Below, one piece after another: positions 7,406-16,629 of a stretch of DNA of 64,000 nucleotides. How positions within the stretch are numbered: position 1 is the first letter of the stretch; every line of letters begins with the position of its first letter. The notes under the pieces are model-generated. The model saw only the letters and a list, made by a program, of their open reading frames with translations, did not search any database and had not been told where the DNA came from. The stretch comes from Oscillospiraceae bacterium (GTDB lineage Bacteria; Bacillota; Clostridia; Oscillospirales; Acutalibacteraceae). The position numbers and the translations under genes were made by a program. The DNA lies in assembly GCA_015065425.1 (NCBI GenBank), contig SVQH01000003.1, positions 1 to 64,000 of the forward strand. Reading direction: 5' to 3'.

Positions 7406-8290
7406 ATGTTCGATTTAGAAATAGTTGTTGCTGCACAGACCTATATAAAACAATATCATAACAATGCTGATTTCAGCATCGAAAGTGTTTGCAATGCTGT
7501 CGGATATTCCCGCCGACAGCTTGACAGATTGTTTCGCAAATTTATGCAGACAACACTTTATGAGTATATAAATTCGGTTGTGCTGAGCGAGAGTGCTAAG
7601 AAACTGATAAACACAGATGATAAAATTCTTGATGTTGCTTTAGACAGTCATTTCAATTCTCATGAAGGCTATACAAGGTCTTTTGCAAAAAGATTCTCTG
7701 TTACTCCTGATGAATATCGCAAAAGTAAAATTGCTATACCTTTGTTTATTGGTCACCCTGCAAATCATTATCATATCTTGAAAGAGGGACAAGTGGTGGA
7801 GAACACATCAATCTGTACCGTAATACCTGTAAACAGACCGGAAAGGAAACTAATCTATCTGCCGTCAAAATCGGCAACAGGTTATTTGTCTTATTGCGAA
7901 GAGAAGGGCTGTGATTGGGAAGGACTTCAAAACAGTATTCCCGAAAAGTTTGATACGGCAGCAATACTTGAATTGCCTGATTTTTTACAAGAAAAAGGTT
8001 ACAGTAATATTGCTTCAGGTGTTGAAGTTCCTTTGAATTATCGGAAGCCTTTGCCTGACGGCTATAAAATAGCAGACCTTCCCGAATGTATAATGCTTTA
8101 TTTTCAGAGTGAACCTTATGATAATCCCGATGACTTTGGTGTTTACATAGGTCAGGTTTATAAAGCATTGGAAAACTACAACTTTGAACGCTACGGCTAT
8201 AAAATTGCGAATAATATTGCTCCGACATTTAATTTCGGAGCCGAGACCGAAATCGGTGCAAGAATTGCCGTTCCGGTGATAAAAATATAA
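7406..8290 (+). CDS. AraC-family regulator with GyrI-like effector domain
   Basis: A 294-residue regulator with the two-helix AraC DNA-binding domain at the N-terminus (about residues 8-108; SIESVCNAVGYSRRQLDRLF, later YTRSFAKRFSVTPDEYR) and a C-terminal effector domain like GyrI/SOUL proteins. This Rob-like order (DNA-binding first) is typical of regulators sensing small hydrophobic ligands. It probably controls the two preceding genes or itself; 66 bases separate it from the flavin protein. A perfect 10-bp terminator follows. Confidence 0.82.
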   Translation: MFDLEIVVAAQTYIKQYHNNADFSIESVCNAVGYSRRQLDRLFRKFMQTTLYEYINSVVLSESAKKLINTDDKILDVALDSHFNSHEGYTRSFAKRFSVTPDEYRKSKIAIPLFIGHPANHYHILKEGQVVENTSICTVIPVNRPERKLIYLPSKSATGYLSYCEEKGCDWEGLQNSIPEKFDTAAILELPDFLQEKGYSNIASGVEVPLNYRKPLPDGYKIADLPECIMLYFQSEPYDNPDDFGVYIGQVYKALENYNFERYGYKIANNIAPTFNFGAETEIGARIAVPVIKI

Positions 8291-8295
8291 AAGTT

Positions 8296-8327
8296 AGGAT
8301 AGCTCCGATTAAAGAGCTATCCTTTAT
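8296..8327. terminator. Bidirectional terminator between convergent genes
   Basis: AGGATAGCTC (8296-8305) pairs perfectly with GAGCTATCCT (8314-8323), followed by TTTATG rightward. It separates the AraC gene from the convergent glycosidase gene. Confidence 0.7.
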
Positions 8328-8344
8328 GTTTTATGTATGAATAA

Positions 8345-9844
8345 TTACCACTCGTATTCCACAATTTTGCCGTCGATTTCCCATTTTTTCGGAGTTAAGT
8401 TATCAAAAATATCTATAGGCTTGATTGTATGAGGGGTATTGAAGACTTTGTAGGCTTCTTTGATGTCGGCTTTACATTTATCGTCTATCTTGTCTGTGCA
8501 GGAGATAAACAGGGGAGTGTTGGAATAAGAAAGAAGATGCAGCCATTGGCTGTTTTTCTCCCAAGGGATGTTGTTATCTAAAATTCCCACACAGTCGGCA
8601 TCGCACATATAAAATGCTTCGTTCTGAGGGAGTCTGAATGCGAGGGTGTTTACGCCCATTTTTTTTGTTCTTTCCCATTCTCTTCCGCTTGTGTCGTCAC
8701 CTGTTCTTGAAAGATGTACAAGTCCTGCACTAAGGTGAGATATTGTGTTACATCCTATAATATACATATCTCCCGCAGCTTCTTTGATGAGCTTATAAAA
8801 ATCAATAACGATTTCAGCATTTGTCTTTGTTTTGTCATAAAAGTGCCAGTTATCAGTTTTTGTTATTACTGCATCAAGCTTGCTGCCCCATTCACAGAAA
8901 AGATCATAGGTGGAAAAATCGTGCTTTAACAGTTCATATCCCCAATCCCTGATTCTTTCGATATCGGCCCTGATAAAGTTCTGAACCTCAGGATGTGTGG
9001 GGTCAAGGTAATGTTCTTCGCTTTCACGGTTGATTCTCATATCATCGGTAATTGCTTCATCGCGATTATGAAGAAGTCGTACCCATATTCCGGGACGGGC
9101 TCCGATTTTTTTTATCTCATCGGCGAGCTTTTTCATATCACCGAACTTTTCATTTGGATACCAGGGACCCTCGGTGGAATTTATCTGCCAGCAGTCGTCA
9201 ATGACCTGAAACGGTCTGTTGCTGATTCCTTCTGAAAGCTCAACCTGAAGCTTTGCATCAGAAATTATCTGTTCGTAACTGCTTTCTCCGTAGGCATAAT
9301 ACCAGTTATTACCGCCGTATATTCTTTCTTTTGGAAGAACAGGGGAGTCGCACAGCTTCTTGCAGTAGTCCTTAAGATTTTCAAAAACATTTCCGTTGTC
9401 ATACTGCGAATATACAAAGGTTGCAAGGAGAAGCTTTCTTCCGCCCAGATGCACACCGTTTCCGCCGTTTCTGACGTCAACAAGGGCAGTAATGCCATTC
9501 ATATCGTATCTGAAGCTGACGAAAGAATTAGGCAGGGTTTTTACACCGAAGCAAAAACATTTTTTTGAGTCGGTTGCGATAAAATACCAGGGCATATATC
9601 TGTCGTTTTCTGTGAGTTTTCGGAATTCAAGATCTCCATAGCTTCTTTCCCATTTATCCCCCAAGACGACCATATTTTCATTACAGGTTACATCCCAATG
9701 AAGTTCAATAAATTTCGGCTTGTCCCGAGTGGCACTGAGTATTAAATCGAACTCATTTTTTTTTGATACCGTTTCAATCACGGCATCTGAAACCTTATCT
9801 TCGCAGATTAAAGTTGCAGTATATTTATTTATATCAAAATTCAT
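8345..9844 (-). CDS. GH36/GH27-clan alpha-galactosidase-like glycosidase
   Basis: A 499-residue cytosolic protein (no signal peptide). A beta-sandwich-like N-terminal part precedes a (beta/alpha)8 barrel carrying clan D landmarks: VIDDCWQ at 214-220, GIWVRLL at 252-258, LLKHDFS at 306-312 with D309 as the likely nucleophile, and SRTGDDTSG at 379-387 with an Asp as likely acid/base. This clan contains alpha-galactosidases and alpha-N-acetylgalactosaminidases; the exact sugar is not predictable. It is transcribed alone from a good promoter at 9876-9904. Confidence 0.78.
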   Translation of the reverse strand: MNFDINKYTATLICEDKVSDAVIETVSKKNEFDLILSATRDKPKFIELHWDVTCNENMVVLGDKWERSYGDLEFRKLTENDRYMPWYFIATDSKKCFCFGVKTLPNSFVSFRYDMNGITALVDVRNGGNGVHLGGRKLLLATFVYSQYDNGNVFENLKDYCKKLCDSPVLPKERIYGGNNWYYAYGESSYEQIISDAKLQVELSEGISNRPFQVIDDCWQINSTEGPWYPNEKFGDMKKLADEIKKIGARPGIWVRLLHNRDEAITDDMRINRESEEHYLDPTHPEVQNFIRADIERIRDWGYELLKHDFSTYDLFCEWGSKLDAVITKTDNWHFYDKTKTNAEIVIDFYKLIKEAAGDMYIIGCNTISHLSAGLVHLSRTGDDTSGREWERTKKMGVNTLAFRLPQNEAFYMCDADCVGILDNNIPWEKNSQWLHLLSYSNTPLFISCTDKIDDKCKADIKEAYKVFNTPHTIKPIDIFDNLTPKKWEIDGKIVEYEW

Positions 9845-9875
9845 ACCTTACCCTCGCTTTCGTAAATCTGATTAT

Positions 9876-9904
9876 ATATTATCATTGAAAAGGTACTTGT
9901 TCAA
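9876..9904 (-). promoter_or_regulatory. Sigma-A promoter for the GH36-like gene
   Basis: Reading leftward: TTGAAC, 17-base spacer, TAATAT, about 32 bases before the ATG. Confidence 0.65.
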
Positions 9905-10323
9905 TATTTTTTTTAATACATTGGAACAGCAGTGAATTTGTTGAAATAATTTAGTTGCTGCTAAATTAATTGAATTAAAAAAGAATTTAAAATAATAATA
10001 TAATTACAAATGTCAGAGGTGCTATATAGCCACGAGTTATAAATAAAGCTATTATGGAGTTTATTCCTGATGAAAACGAGAAAGGAAGGGAAGCTTTGAA
10101 TTGATAAAATAAATATTCTCACTGTAAAAAATCGTATGTTAAAATAGATATGACATAGTGTGATTGTAGGGAGAGAAAAACTTACAATCACATTTTTACT
10201 AATATTTTTATATTGTATACAAAGAATGTTTTCCTTTTTTAATACGGTGAAAAAATTAAAAGTATGTTTATGAAGAAGTAAAAAATGCATCCTTATTTAT
10301 AGTACAAATATCGTTAATATCAG
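9905..10323. other. Gene-free AT-rich stretch
   Basis: Nothing coding is convincing here. A 109-codon leftward frame is of low complexity (Phe, Ile, Asn, Ser rich) with no ribosome site. A weak palindrome AATTTAG/CTAAATT spans 9948-9967 upstream of the glycosidase promoter and could be an operator. Confidence 0.5.
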
Positions 10324-10365
10324 AAAAAACTGCCGGGTCATTATCATGTGTGATCGGCAGTTTTT
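10324..10365. terminator. Bidirectional terminator
   Basis: AACTGCCG pairs with CGGCAGTT, flanked by six A on the left and five T on the right, so it ends transcription in both directions. It follows the leftward ceramidase-like pair. Confidence 0.8.
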
Positions 10366-10393
10366 ATGTTATATAGTCAGTTATCGGAACAAC

Positions 10394-12133
10394 TTACGGA
10401 TTTGCACTTTTTACAAGCTCATTAAGGACCGAAATTGTTGTTGAACCTGCTGTGCTGCCTGCTGAAAGCATCTCTTCATAATGTCTGTGGTAGGGACCGA
10501 AGAGTCTTTCTGCACCGTCCATATCCCAGATAGTATCTGTAATAAAGTGTGCATAGTCATTGTCGGGAAGGATATATCCTATTGCATCATTACAAAGCCC
10601 CATTACAAGAACGGTTTTACCTTCCGGTACAAGACTTGCGGTTGCTTCATAAGTCCACTCACTACCGTGATATGAGTCTTCAGCAGAAACAACATTACCG
10701 TAAACAAGCTGAGGAACAAGTTCACCCGGGGCAGTCAGAAGAACAATATCTGTACCTATTTCTATATAACCTGCTTCCGTAATTATTGAATAGCCTGTTT
10801 TACTCGAACAGTCTTTTACTGTTGTAGTTCCAATAAAGCCTTCTGTTGCACCGTATCCGAAAAGACCTGTTTCAAGCCGGACTGCATACTCCGTCATTTT
10901 AACATTGAGTATAGGTTCAATCTCTTTAGCATTGCTCTGAGCCTCAAGTATAAGTCTTGCATACTCATAACCGAGAAGTATGGATGTTTTGTAATCCTCT
11001 GCAGTGGGATTTTCGGCAATTTTTGCATTGACCTCACTTGCAACAGGGTCAGGTATCTCAGCCCATTTATTTACGGAAACGGGAGCCTGTGCACCCTGAA
11101 TGAACATGAAATTCATGCCTGTGTCGTTGATTTTTTCTTCCGTAAAGGCAGGAAAGTCCGCAGAAAGAAGTTTTGTTGATTCGTCAACAACAGTGGGGTG
11201 TGCACCTAGGTTTGCAAAGATAGTTCCGACAGATTCATTGTTATCCGGAACAAACTTGAAGCAGGAGAAACGATGGGGATACCCTTCAGTGTAATATCTC
11301 TTGTTGTAAATGTAAGAATATTCGTCATCGGGATACATGCCTGTGTTGTCATCTTTACCTACGCCGACGGTTTCAAAATAGTAGAGTGAACCTGTTTCCA
11401 TATTCATATATGCCTCAACTATTGCATCGGATGTATTCTCAATCATAATTTCAAGAAATTCGGAATCTGCTGACCTTTTTGCTCCTCTGAAGAAGCTGAA
11501 GAAAATTTTAGCCAACAGATCAAGTCCTATACCCTGTGTATCAATAACCGTATGACAGTGTGTTGCATTTATATTGATTGCATTGATGTCGCTGTTAATG
11601 CCGTTTACTTTGAGTTTTTGTTCAACTGCACCTCTGATGGCACGGATATCACTGTTATTCACGCCGATGCCGTCTATTGATGCAAAAATTGTTGTGCCCC
11701 TGCCCGAACCGTCATTAAGAGCGATTGCTATTGCTTTCTGGTCGTCGAAAACACCGCTTACCTTCTGTGTAAAATATCCGCCGGTATAGTATTTTTTAGT
11801 GCCGTCAAGAAGGTTTGCGGGGACAAGGCTTTTCTTGCCGAAGCCCAGAGACCATTTTGCTCCGTCCGCTGCACTGTCTATGAATTCTTCTGTGCCTTCA
11901 TAGAAGTTTTCGCTGTCAGATGCGAAATATTCCTCAACTGTGAGGTAGTCGGGGGTTGGGGTCAATAAACCTAAAAAGCAGATAGCACCGTCAATAAATC
12001 CGCCCAGTATGTTTGTTACGGTATTAATGGGATTGCTGTGCTGTTTTCCGTCAAATGCTGCTGATGCATTTACTGAGAAGAGCATGGTGAATACAAGAAG
12101 CAATGAGATAATTGGGTATATGAATTTTTTCAT
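10394..12133 (-). CDS. Secreted ceramidase-like hydrolase (paralogue 1)
   Basis: A 579-residue protein with a signal peptide (MKKFIYPIISLLLVFTMLF, cleavage near ASA at about 26). It resembles the neutral/alkaline ceramidase N-terminal domain (PF04734): GGYF...VSGVFDD entry, metal-type NATHCHTVIDTQG, FANLGAHPTVVD with another candidate ligand His, and GLCNDAIGYILPDNDY near the end. Where ceramidases carry the catalytic Ser, this protein has FIQGAQAPVS, so ceramide hydrolysis is uncertain. It is the longest of four paralogues in the window and lies 84 bases behind paralogue 2. AAGGAG precedes the start. Confidence 0.75.
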   Translation of the reverse strand: MKKFIYPIISLLLVFTMLFSVNASAAFDGKQHSNPINTVTNILGGFIDGAICFLGLLTPTPDYLTVEEYFASDSENFYEGTEEFIDSAADGAKWSLGFGKKSLVPANLLDGTKKYYTGGYFTQKVSGVFDDQKAIAIALNDGSGRGTTIFASIDGIGVNNSDIRAIRGAVEQKLKVNGINSDINAININATHCHTVIDTQGIGLDLLAKIFFSFFRGAKRSADSEFLEIMIENTSDAIVEAYMNMETGSLYYFETVGVGKDDNTGMYPDDEYSYIYNKRYYTEGYPHRFSCFKFVPDNNESVGTIFANLGAHPTVVDESTKLLSADFPAFTEEKINDTGMNFMFIQGAQAPVSVNKWAEIPDPVASEVNAKIAENPTAEDYKTSILLGYEYARLILEAQSNAKEIEPILNVKMTEYAVRLETGLFGYGATEGFIGTTTVKDCSSKTGYSIITEAGYIEIGTDIVLLTAPGELVPQLVYGNVVSAEDSYHGSEWTYEATASLVPEGKTVLVMGLCNDAIGYILPDNDYAHFITDTIWDMDGAERLFGPYHRHYEEMLSAGSTAGSTTISVLNELVKSANP

Positions 12134-12217
12134 TTTTGCATCTCCTTATCATGTTTTTATATTTTATAAAGTAGCAAAACCATAAATATAAAGTGCAAAG
12201 AATCGTTACTCTATCAG

Positions 12218-13690
12218 CTATTGTACAGATTTAAGCAGGCTTTCAATTTCGCTGAGAATAATTGCTCCCGTTTCGGGTCCCGTTGAGTTTGTTTCCTCAT
12301 AGTGGTCTCTGTCCATATCGTCAGTAGCTTTGTTGATATACGGCAATGTTTCATTTAACAGGAAATCGTTTTCTGCAAGAATATAGCCAAGTTCATCATT
12401 GCAAAGGCCTATAACAAATTTGTGTCTGCAGTCTGTCATATCGGCAAGTACTTTTTTATAGGTTACCTTTCTGTGGTTAGCACTGTCCTTTTCTGTGAGA
12501 AATTCACCGTTATAAAGCTCGGGGAATAGTTCGCCCGGAATAAGAAACACTGCGACATCCTTATTGCCCAGTTCCATGTAGGCAACCTCAGAAAAAATGC
12601 AGACCTTGTTTCTCTTTTTTGTTCTGCCGATATCGTTATTGAGAACCTTAAGATATCTTGCAAGAATAAGCACCGTGTTGTCACCGGGAACCATAATGCC
12701 CTTTGATTTTATATTGAGAATCGGTTGCAGTTCCGTTTCGTTTGCAATGGAAAGTGCAAGTGTGCCCAGTTGTTTCCCGAAGCCTTTCATATAAGCTTCA
12801 CAATCTATTGAATCTCTGTAAACTTTTTTAATTTCTTTTGCGGAAATCATACCGCCTACGGCACCGTTGAAAAATACAGCGTTTGAGTTAGGTGCTTTTT
12901 CTTCAATTTCTTTTATAAGGTATGCGGGGAAGTCGGCACTGACAAGTGATGTTGTGCCGAGCAGCTCAGCGTGTGAAGCAAAATTTACTATGTAAATGTC
13001 ACCCGAATTGTCATTTGGGGAAAAACGGAATCTTGTAAGGTTTTTGTCATAGGTTTCGGGAGTTCTGACATCTGCCTGCATATCATCAATAGGTGTATAA
13101 CCCATAAAAAAACTGCCGTCTTTTCTGTTTTTATAAGCCGAAACGATAGCCTGAGCCGCTTTTCTTTTGAGATTTTCCATAAAAGCGTTGTCTTTGCCGC
13201 TTTTGTAAATCTTTTCGCCCCATAGTCCCTGGGTGTCAATTCCTGCGTGAGTGTGAGTTGAAGAAATGTTGATTGATTTCATTTTCCCGAGGCTTCCGCT
13301 TTCGAGAGCATATTTTCTGATATCATTTATATCTTTTCTGCTCATGCCTACACAGTCAAGAGCACAGAAAATTACACCGCCGTCGCCCCTGTTGTCGTCA
13401 AGGTAAACCGCTCTTGCGTACAGGTCGTCGAGCACTCCCTTTACAGGGTTATTTGAATCGTAGCCGGCAATATAATATGTTTTATTGTTGTAATCGGCAG
13501 GGGTATAAGACTCCTTTCCGAAGCCGCAGGTCCATTTTTTACCCGGGGCAGAAGAAAACTTTTCGTTACCTCTGAGCATAAATTTATCTGAGTTTTCCTG
13601 CGTCGTAAAATGCTTTTTCGGTATAGTTGAAATAAGTAAATTTGTTAGGGCTGTTACTGCTGATTTTGTGATACTGTCCCGAAAATTCAT
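12218..13690 (-). CDS. Ceramidase-like hydrolase (paralogue 2)
   Basis: A 490-residue PF04734-like protein. The start at 13690 is chosen because AGGAG lies eight bases upstream; a longer frame from 13729 has no ribosome site and runs over the promoter. The N-terminus has a weakly hydrophobic helix rather than a clear signal peptide. Key segments are AGYDSNNPVKGVLDDLYARA, ISSTHTHAGIDTQGLWG, NFASHAELLG, FFNGAVGGM where ceramidases have their Ser, and GLCNDELGYILAENDF. It resembles paralogue 4 (28795) more than its neighbour. First gene of a leftward pair. Confidence 0.72.
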   Translation of the reverse strand: MNFRDSITKSAVTALTNLLISTIPKKHFTTQENSDKFMLRGNEKFSSAPGKKWTCGFGKESYTPADYNNKTYYIAGYDSNNPVKGVLDDLYARAVYLDDNRGDGGVIFCALDCVGMSRKDINDIRKYALESGSLGKMKSINISSTHTHAGIDTQGLWGEKIYKSGKDNAFMENLKRKAAQAIVSAYKNRKDGSFFMGYTPIDDMQADVRTPETYDKNLTRFRFSPNDNSGDIYIVNFASHAELLGTTSLVSADFPAYLIKEIEEKAPNSNAVFFNGAVGGMISAKEIKKVYRDSIDCEAYMKGFGKQLGTLALSIANETELQPILNIKSKGIMVPGDNTVLILARYLKVLNNDIGRTKKRNKVCIFSEVAYMELGNKDVAVFLIPGELFPELYNGEFLTEKDSANHRKVTYKKVLADMTDCRHKFVIGLCNDELGYILAENDFLLNETLPYINKATDDMDRDHYEETNSTGPETGAIILSEIESLLKSVQ

Positions 13691-13720
13691 AATTAGCTCT
13701 CCTAAAAACTGTATATCTTT

Positions 13721-13748
13721 ACTATACACTATTTTTTGAAAAATACAA
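13721..13748 (-). promoter_or_regulatory. Promoter for the leftward ceramidase-like pair
   Basis: Reading leftward: TTGTAT, 16-base spacer, TATAGT, about 30 bases upstream of the start at 13690. A weaker rightward candidate (TTGCTT, 17 bases, TAATCT at 13760-13788) precedes the divergent acetyltransferase. Confidence 0.5.
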
Positions 13749-13823
13749 GTATTATTTTCTTGCTTTTCTTTTAATAATGTGTTAATCTTAATTTTGCAAA
13801 CCGGATTGAGGGTGGTGATTTAT

Positions 13824-14384
13824 ATGATATTTATCAGAAAATACGAGGAAAAAGATCGTGCTGACGTACACTTTGTCTGCCATAACAGTGAGGGCCCCGA
13901 AGAAGTGCCGAATTATTTAACAGGTCTGTTTTATCATAACACATTCTGCAATTACTATATTGAGCATGAGCCTGAAAATTGCTTTGTTATCGATGATGAC
14001 GGCAGGGCTGTAGGCTATATTCTCTGTGCGGAAAATTTCGACAGATTCAAGGAAATTTTCGACAGAGACTATCTCCCTCGTTCTGACAGCTTCGGTGAGG
14101 ACAGATATGAGTGGGCTTCTACCGCATACAACGCCCAGGAAAAGTTCAAGGACGAATATCCTGCTCATTTTCATGTTGATATTCTTCCCGAATATCAGAG
14201 AATGGGTATGGGAGGCAGACTTGTTGAAACTCTTTGCAATCATCTGGCTGAAAAAGGCGTTTCGGGTGTTTGTCTTACCTGCGGACCGAGAAATGAAAGA
14301 GCAATGAATTTCTATAAAAAATATAATTTCACCCTTTTGTCTCTCGATTATGATGACGCATGTTTCGGTAAAAAAATCAAGTAA
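13824..14384 (+). CDS. GNAT acetyltransferase related to the O-GlcNAcase HAT-like domain
   Basis: A 186-residue GNAT protein. The ATG at 13824 is chosen because GGGTGGTGAT lies just upstream; a longer frame from 13779 has no ribosome site. The acetyl-CoA loop is in HVDILPEYQRMGMGGRLVE, and CLTCGPRNERAMNFYKKYNF closes the domain. The text YPAHFHVDILPEYQRMGMG resembles bacterial homologues of the HAT-like domain of animal O-GlcNAcase. A second copy lies at 25068 next to a GH84 gene. It opens the run leading to the ornithine-cyclodeaminase-like and kdsB genes. Confidence 0.72.
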   Translation: MIFIRKYEEKDRADVHFVCHNSEGPEEVPNYLTGLFYHNTFCNYYIEHEPENCFVIDDDGRAVGYILCAENFDRFKEIFDRDYLPRSDSFGEDRYEWASTAYNAQEKFKDEYPAHFHVDILPEYQRMGMGGRLVETLCNHLAEKGVSGVCLTCGPRNERAMNFYKKYNFTLLSLDYDDACFGKKIK

Positions 14385-14441
14385 AAGCTTTTAGACAAAA
14401 TTAAAACATCAATCTGTTTAATACGAATAGGAGAAATAATT

Positions 14442-15653
14442 ATGGCTTCACCTGCTTTAGTTGAACAGCTTTATCAGGCACTTCCTGATGAGACTAAAGA
14501 ATTTTTAAATACTGCTATTGAACAAGTCGTCAATGTAAAAAAACGCGGCGGCAAGGTTGCTGCTGTTATAGGAAGCGGTCCCAATCTCCATGAGGGTGTC
14601 ACAACTCTGATAGCAACGCTTATTCATGCAGGTCTTATTGACGGAGTAACAACAAGCTCAGCCGTTATTTCACACGAAATGGGCGGTACACTTGACCGTG
14701 TAAAACGATTTGATGCAGATGTTCTCGGTGATAAATTCCCTGAGGAATTACGTCCCCGCGGAAATATTTATGAACTCACTCAGCTTCCCGCTGAGGAGTG
14801 GGCACGCATCCGAACGGAACTGCCTCTTGATGAAGAACTTGTATCTGTCTGTGAAAAGGCAGAGGGTAAGGTCATCATCAAAGCTGCAGGCAATATGGCT
14901 TACCCGGTAGGCTATTTCAATGAAACTGTTGCAACAGAGGTTATGGTTGCTGCACAGACTCTGGGCGAAAGTTTTGAATACGTTGCAGGTCTTGGTGCAG
15001 ATCCACGAACCATGATTGGTGCGGGTGCTATTAAGGGGGTACCTGTTCTCGTAAGTGTTCCCCAGCTTATCGGCGGCGGTCAGGTCGGTCTTTGCATCTC
15101 TGACAGTATCCCCGTAAGTCAGCGTTGCAAACGTATTGCAAAAATGCTCTCTGAAGCAGATGTTATTATCGAATCTGCAGTTGCTCTTACGCAGGAAATT
15201 CACGACGGTCCCTTTGAAACATACACAGGCCACGGTATTTGGGCTTCAATGAACGGCCTGCCCACATACAGCCTTAAGGATAAAACTCTCATCCGTTTTG
15301 ACCTTGATGAAAATCTTAAGCGTTCATGGGATCTTAATAAACAAAGTGAACTTATACAGAAAGCGATTAATGAAGGACTTCCTAAGACAAAGCTCACAAA
15401 AATTCCGTTCCGTATGGAAATGTCAGCATTCACACGTCTTGAAAACAGTATCCCCGTTATCGGTGATATCGGTGAGTTGTGGCCGATTTTTGTTGACCGC
15501 ATTTGTAAAGAACTCGGTGTAACTCTTGATTTCACTTCTGCTCCCCAGAATACGGAGGAAGGCAAAGCAATGCGTGAACGCATTTGTGATGAAATCAAGC
15601 CGTTTTCTCTCAATAAAATGCGTAATGCACTGCGTGATAAATACAGTTTTTGA
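14442..15653 (+). CDS. Ornithine-cyclodeaminase-like (TIGR00300 superfamily) protein of unknown role
   Basis: A 403-residue cytosolic protein. Two blocks match in spacing the protein at 48372, which is an archaeal-type ornithine cyclodeaminase: VAAVIGSGPNLHEGVTTLIA through AVISHEMGGTL, and GVPVLVSVPQLIGGGQVGL through ADVIIESAVALTQEIHDG. The N-terminal part and the Arg/Asp signature SIRDDGPLP of true members are missing, so the substrate differs. It lies 24 bases before kdsB with its own AGGAG site, so the two products probably act together. The family call is inference from a within-window comparison. Confidence 0.5.
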   Translation: MASPALVEQLYQALPDETKEFLNTAIEQVVNVKKRGGKVAAVIGSGPNLHEGVTTLIATLIHAGLIDGVTTSSAVISHEMGGTLDRVKRFDADVLGDKFPEELRPRGNIYELTQLPAEEWARIRTELPLDEELVSVCEKAEGKVIIKAAGNMAYPVGYFNETVATEVMVAAQTLGESFEYVAGLGADPRTMIGAGAIKGVPVLVSVPQLIGGGQVGLCISDSIPVSQRCKRIAKMLSEADVIIESAVALTQEIHDGPFETYTGHGIWASMNGLPTYSLKDKTLIRFDLDENLKRSWDLNKQSELIQKAINEGLPKTKLTKIPFRMEMSAFTRLENSIPVIGDIGELWPIFVDRICKELGVTLDFTSAPQNTEEGKAMRERICDEIKPFSLNKMRNALRDKYSF

Positions 15654-15677
15654 ATTTAATAAAAAGGAGATTTTAAT

Positions 15678-16421
15678 ATGAGTGCTAAGGTTTTAGGTGT
15701 TATTCCCGCCCGTTACGGTTCATCCCGTCTGCCCGGAAAGCCCCTTAAGGATATATGTGGTAAACCCATGATTCAGCATGTTTACGAAAATGCAAGTAAA
15801 TCAAAAATTCTTGACAGGGTGGTTGTCGCTACCGATGACAGTCGTGTATATGATGCAGTTATCGCATTCGGCGGCGAAGCTGTTATGACAAGTGTAAATC
15901 ATCCCACAGGCTCTGACCGTGTGGCAGAGGCTGCAAGTAATTATGATTGTGACTATGTTATAAACATTCAGGGTGACGAGCCGCTGGTTCCCCCCGAAAT
16001 TATTGATGATATCGGTACAGCACTGATTAACAGCCCCGATTGCGTTATGGCAACAGGCAGTGTACCGATTGAAGGAGATTATGTGCTCAATAACACAGTT
16101 GTCAAGGTTGTCACCGATGTCAACGGCAATGCTATTTATTTCTCCCGTTCACCTATTCCTTATCCCCGCCATGCTGAGGCAGCAAAGTATTTTGAACACG
16201 TAGGAATTTATGCATACACACATGAGTTTCTTAATACATATACAAAACTTGCTCCCACCCCTCTTTCTGAGGCAGAATCACTTGAACAGCTCAAGGTTTT
16301 GGAGCACGGCTACAAAATCAAAATTGTTCCTGCCCCCGCACAGTATGAGGCAGTCAGTGTAGATACCGAGGAAGATCTGCAGGAGGTTATCCGTATTTAT
16401 AAGGAGCGTCACGGTTGCTGA
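15678..16421 (+). CDS. kdsB: CMP-KDO synthetase-like (3-deoxy-manno-octulosonate cytidylyltransferase)
   Basis: A 247-residue nucleotidyltransferase of normal KdsB length. It has the CTP-binding IPARYGSSRLPGKPL at 9-23, HPTGSDRVAEAA at 75-86, the metal-binding NIQGDEPLV at 96-104, RSPIPYPR, HVGIYAYTHEFL and SEAESLEQLKVLEHGYKI. KdsB activates KDO or related acids with CTP for surface glycans. No KDO synthesis genes accompany it, which is unusual in a Gram-positive, so the natural substrate may be another 2-keto-3-deoxy acid. It follows the ornithine-cyclodeaminase-like gene and precedes a sialidase-like propeller gene. Confidence 0.85.
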   Translation: MSAKVLGVIPARYGSSRLPGKPLKDICGKPMIQHVYENASKSKILDRVVVATDDSRVYDAVIAFGGEAVMTSVNHPTGSDRVAEAASNYDCDYVINIQGDEPLVPPEIIDDIGTALINSPDCVMATGSVPIEGDYVLNNTVVKVVTDVNGNAIYFSRSPIPYPRHAEAAKYFEHVGIYAYTHEFLNTYTKLAPTPLSEAESLEQLKVLEHGYKIKIVPAPAQYEAVSVDTEEDLQEVIRIYKERHGC

Positions 16422-16629
16422 TTGTATTATCTGATAAGCTTATTCCCGCTCTAAATACTATGGTTTTGAGGGGACGTTTTTGCGAATGCTGTAAAAATAT
16501 AAAACAGCAAAATATGTGAAAAATCCCCGTACTGCAATTCAGATAACGTTTTTATTACAATAATTTCGGTGAGAAAGCCCCCCGTTTTGTTACCGATACA
16601 GTAATATCAGATTTAGGAGATGTGAATAA

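Noticed and set aside
9961-10290. Leftward open frame of 109 codons
   Set aside because: Low-complexity Phe/Ile/Asn-rich text in AT-rich spacer, no ribosome site and no family resemblance.
14748-15233. Leftward frame of 161 codons
   Set aside because: Shadow of the ornithine-cyclodeaminase-like gene on the opposite strand.
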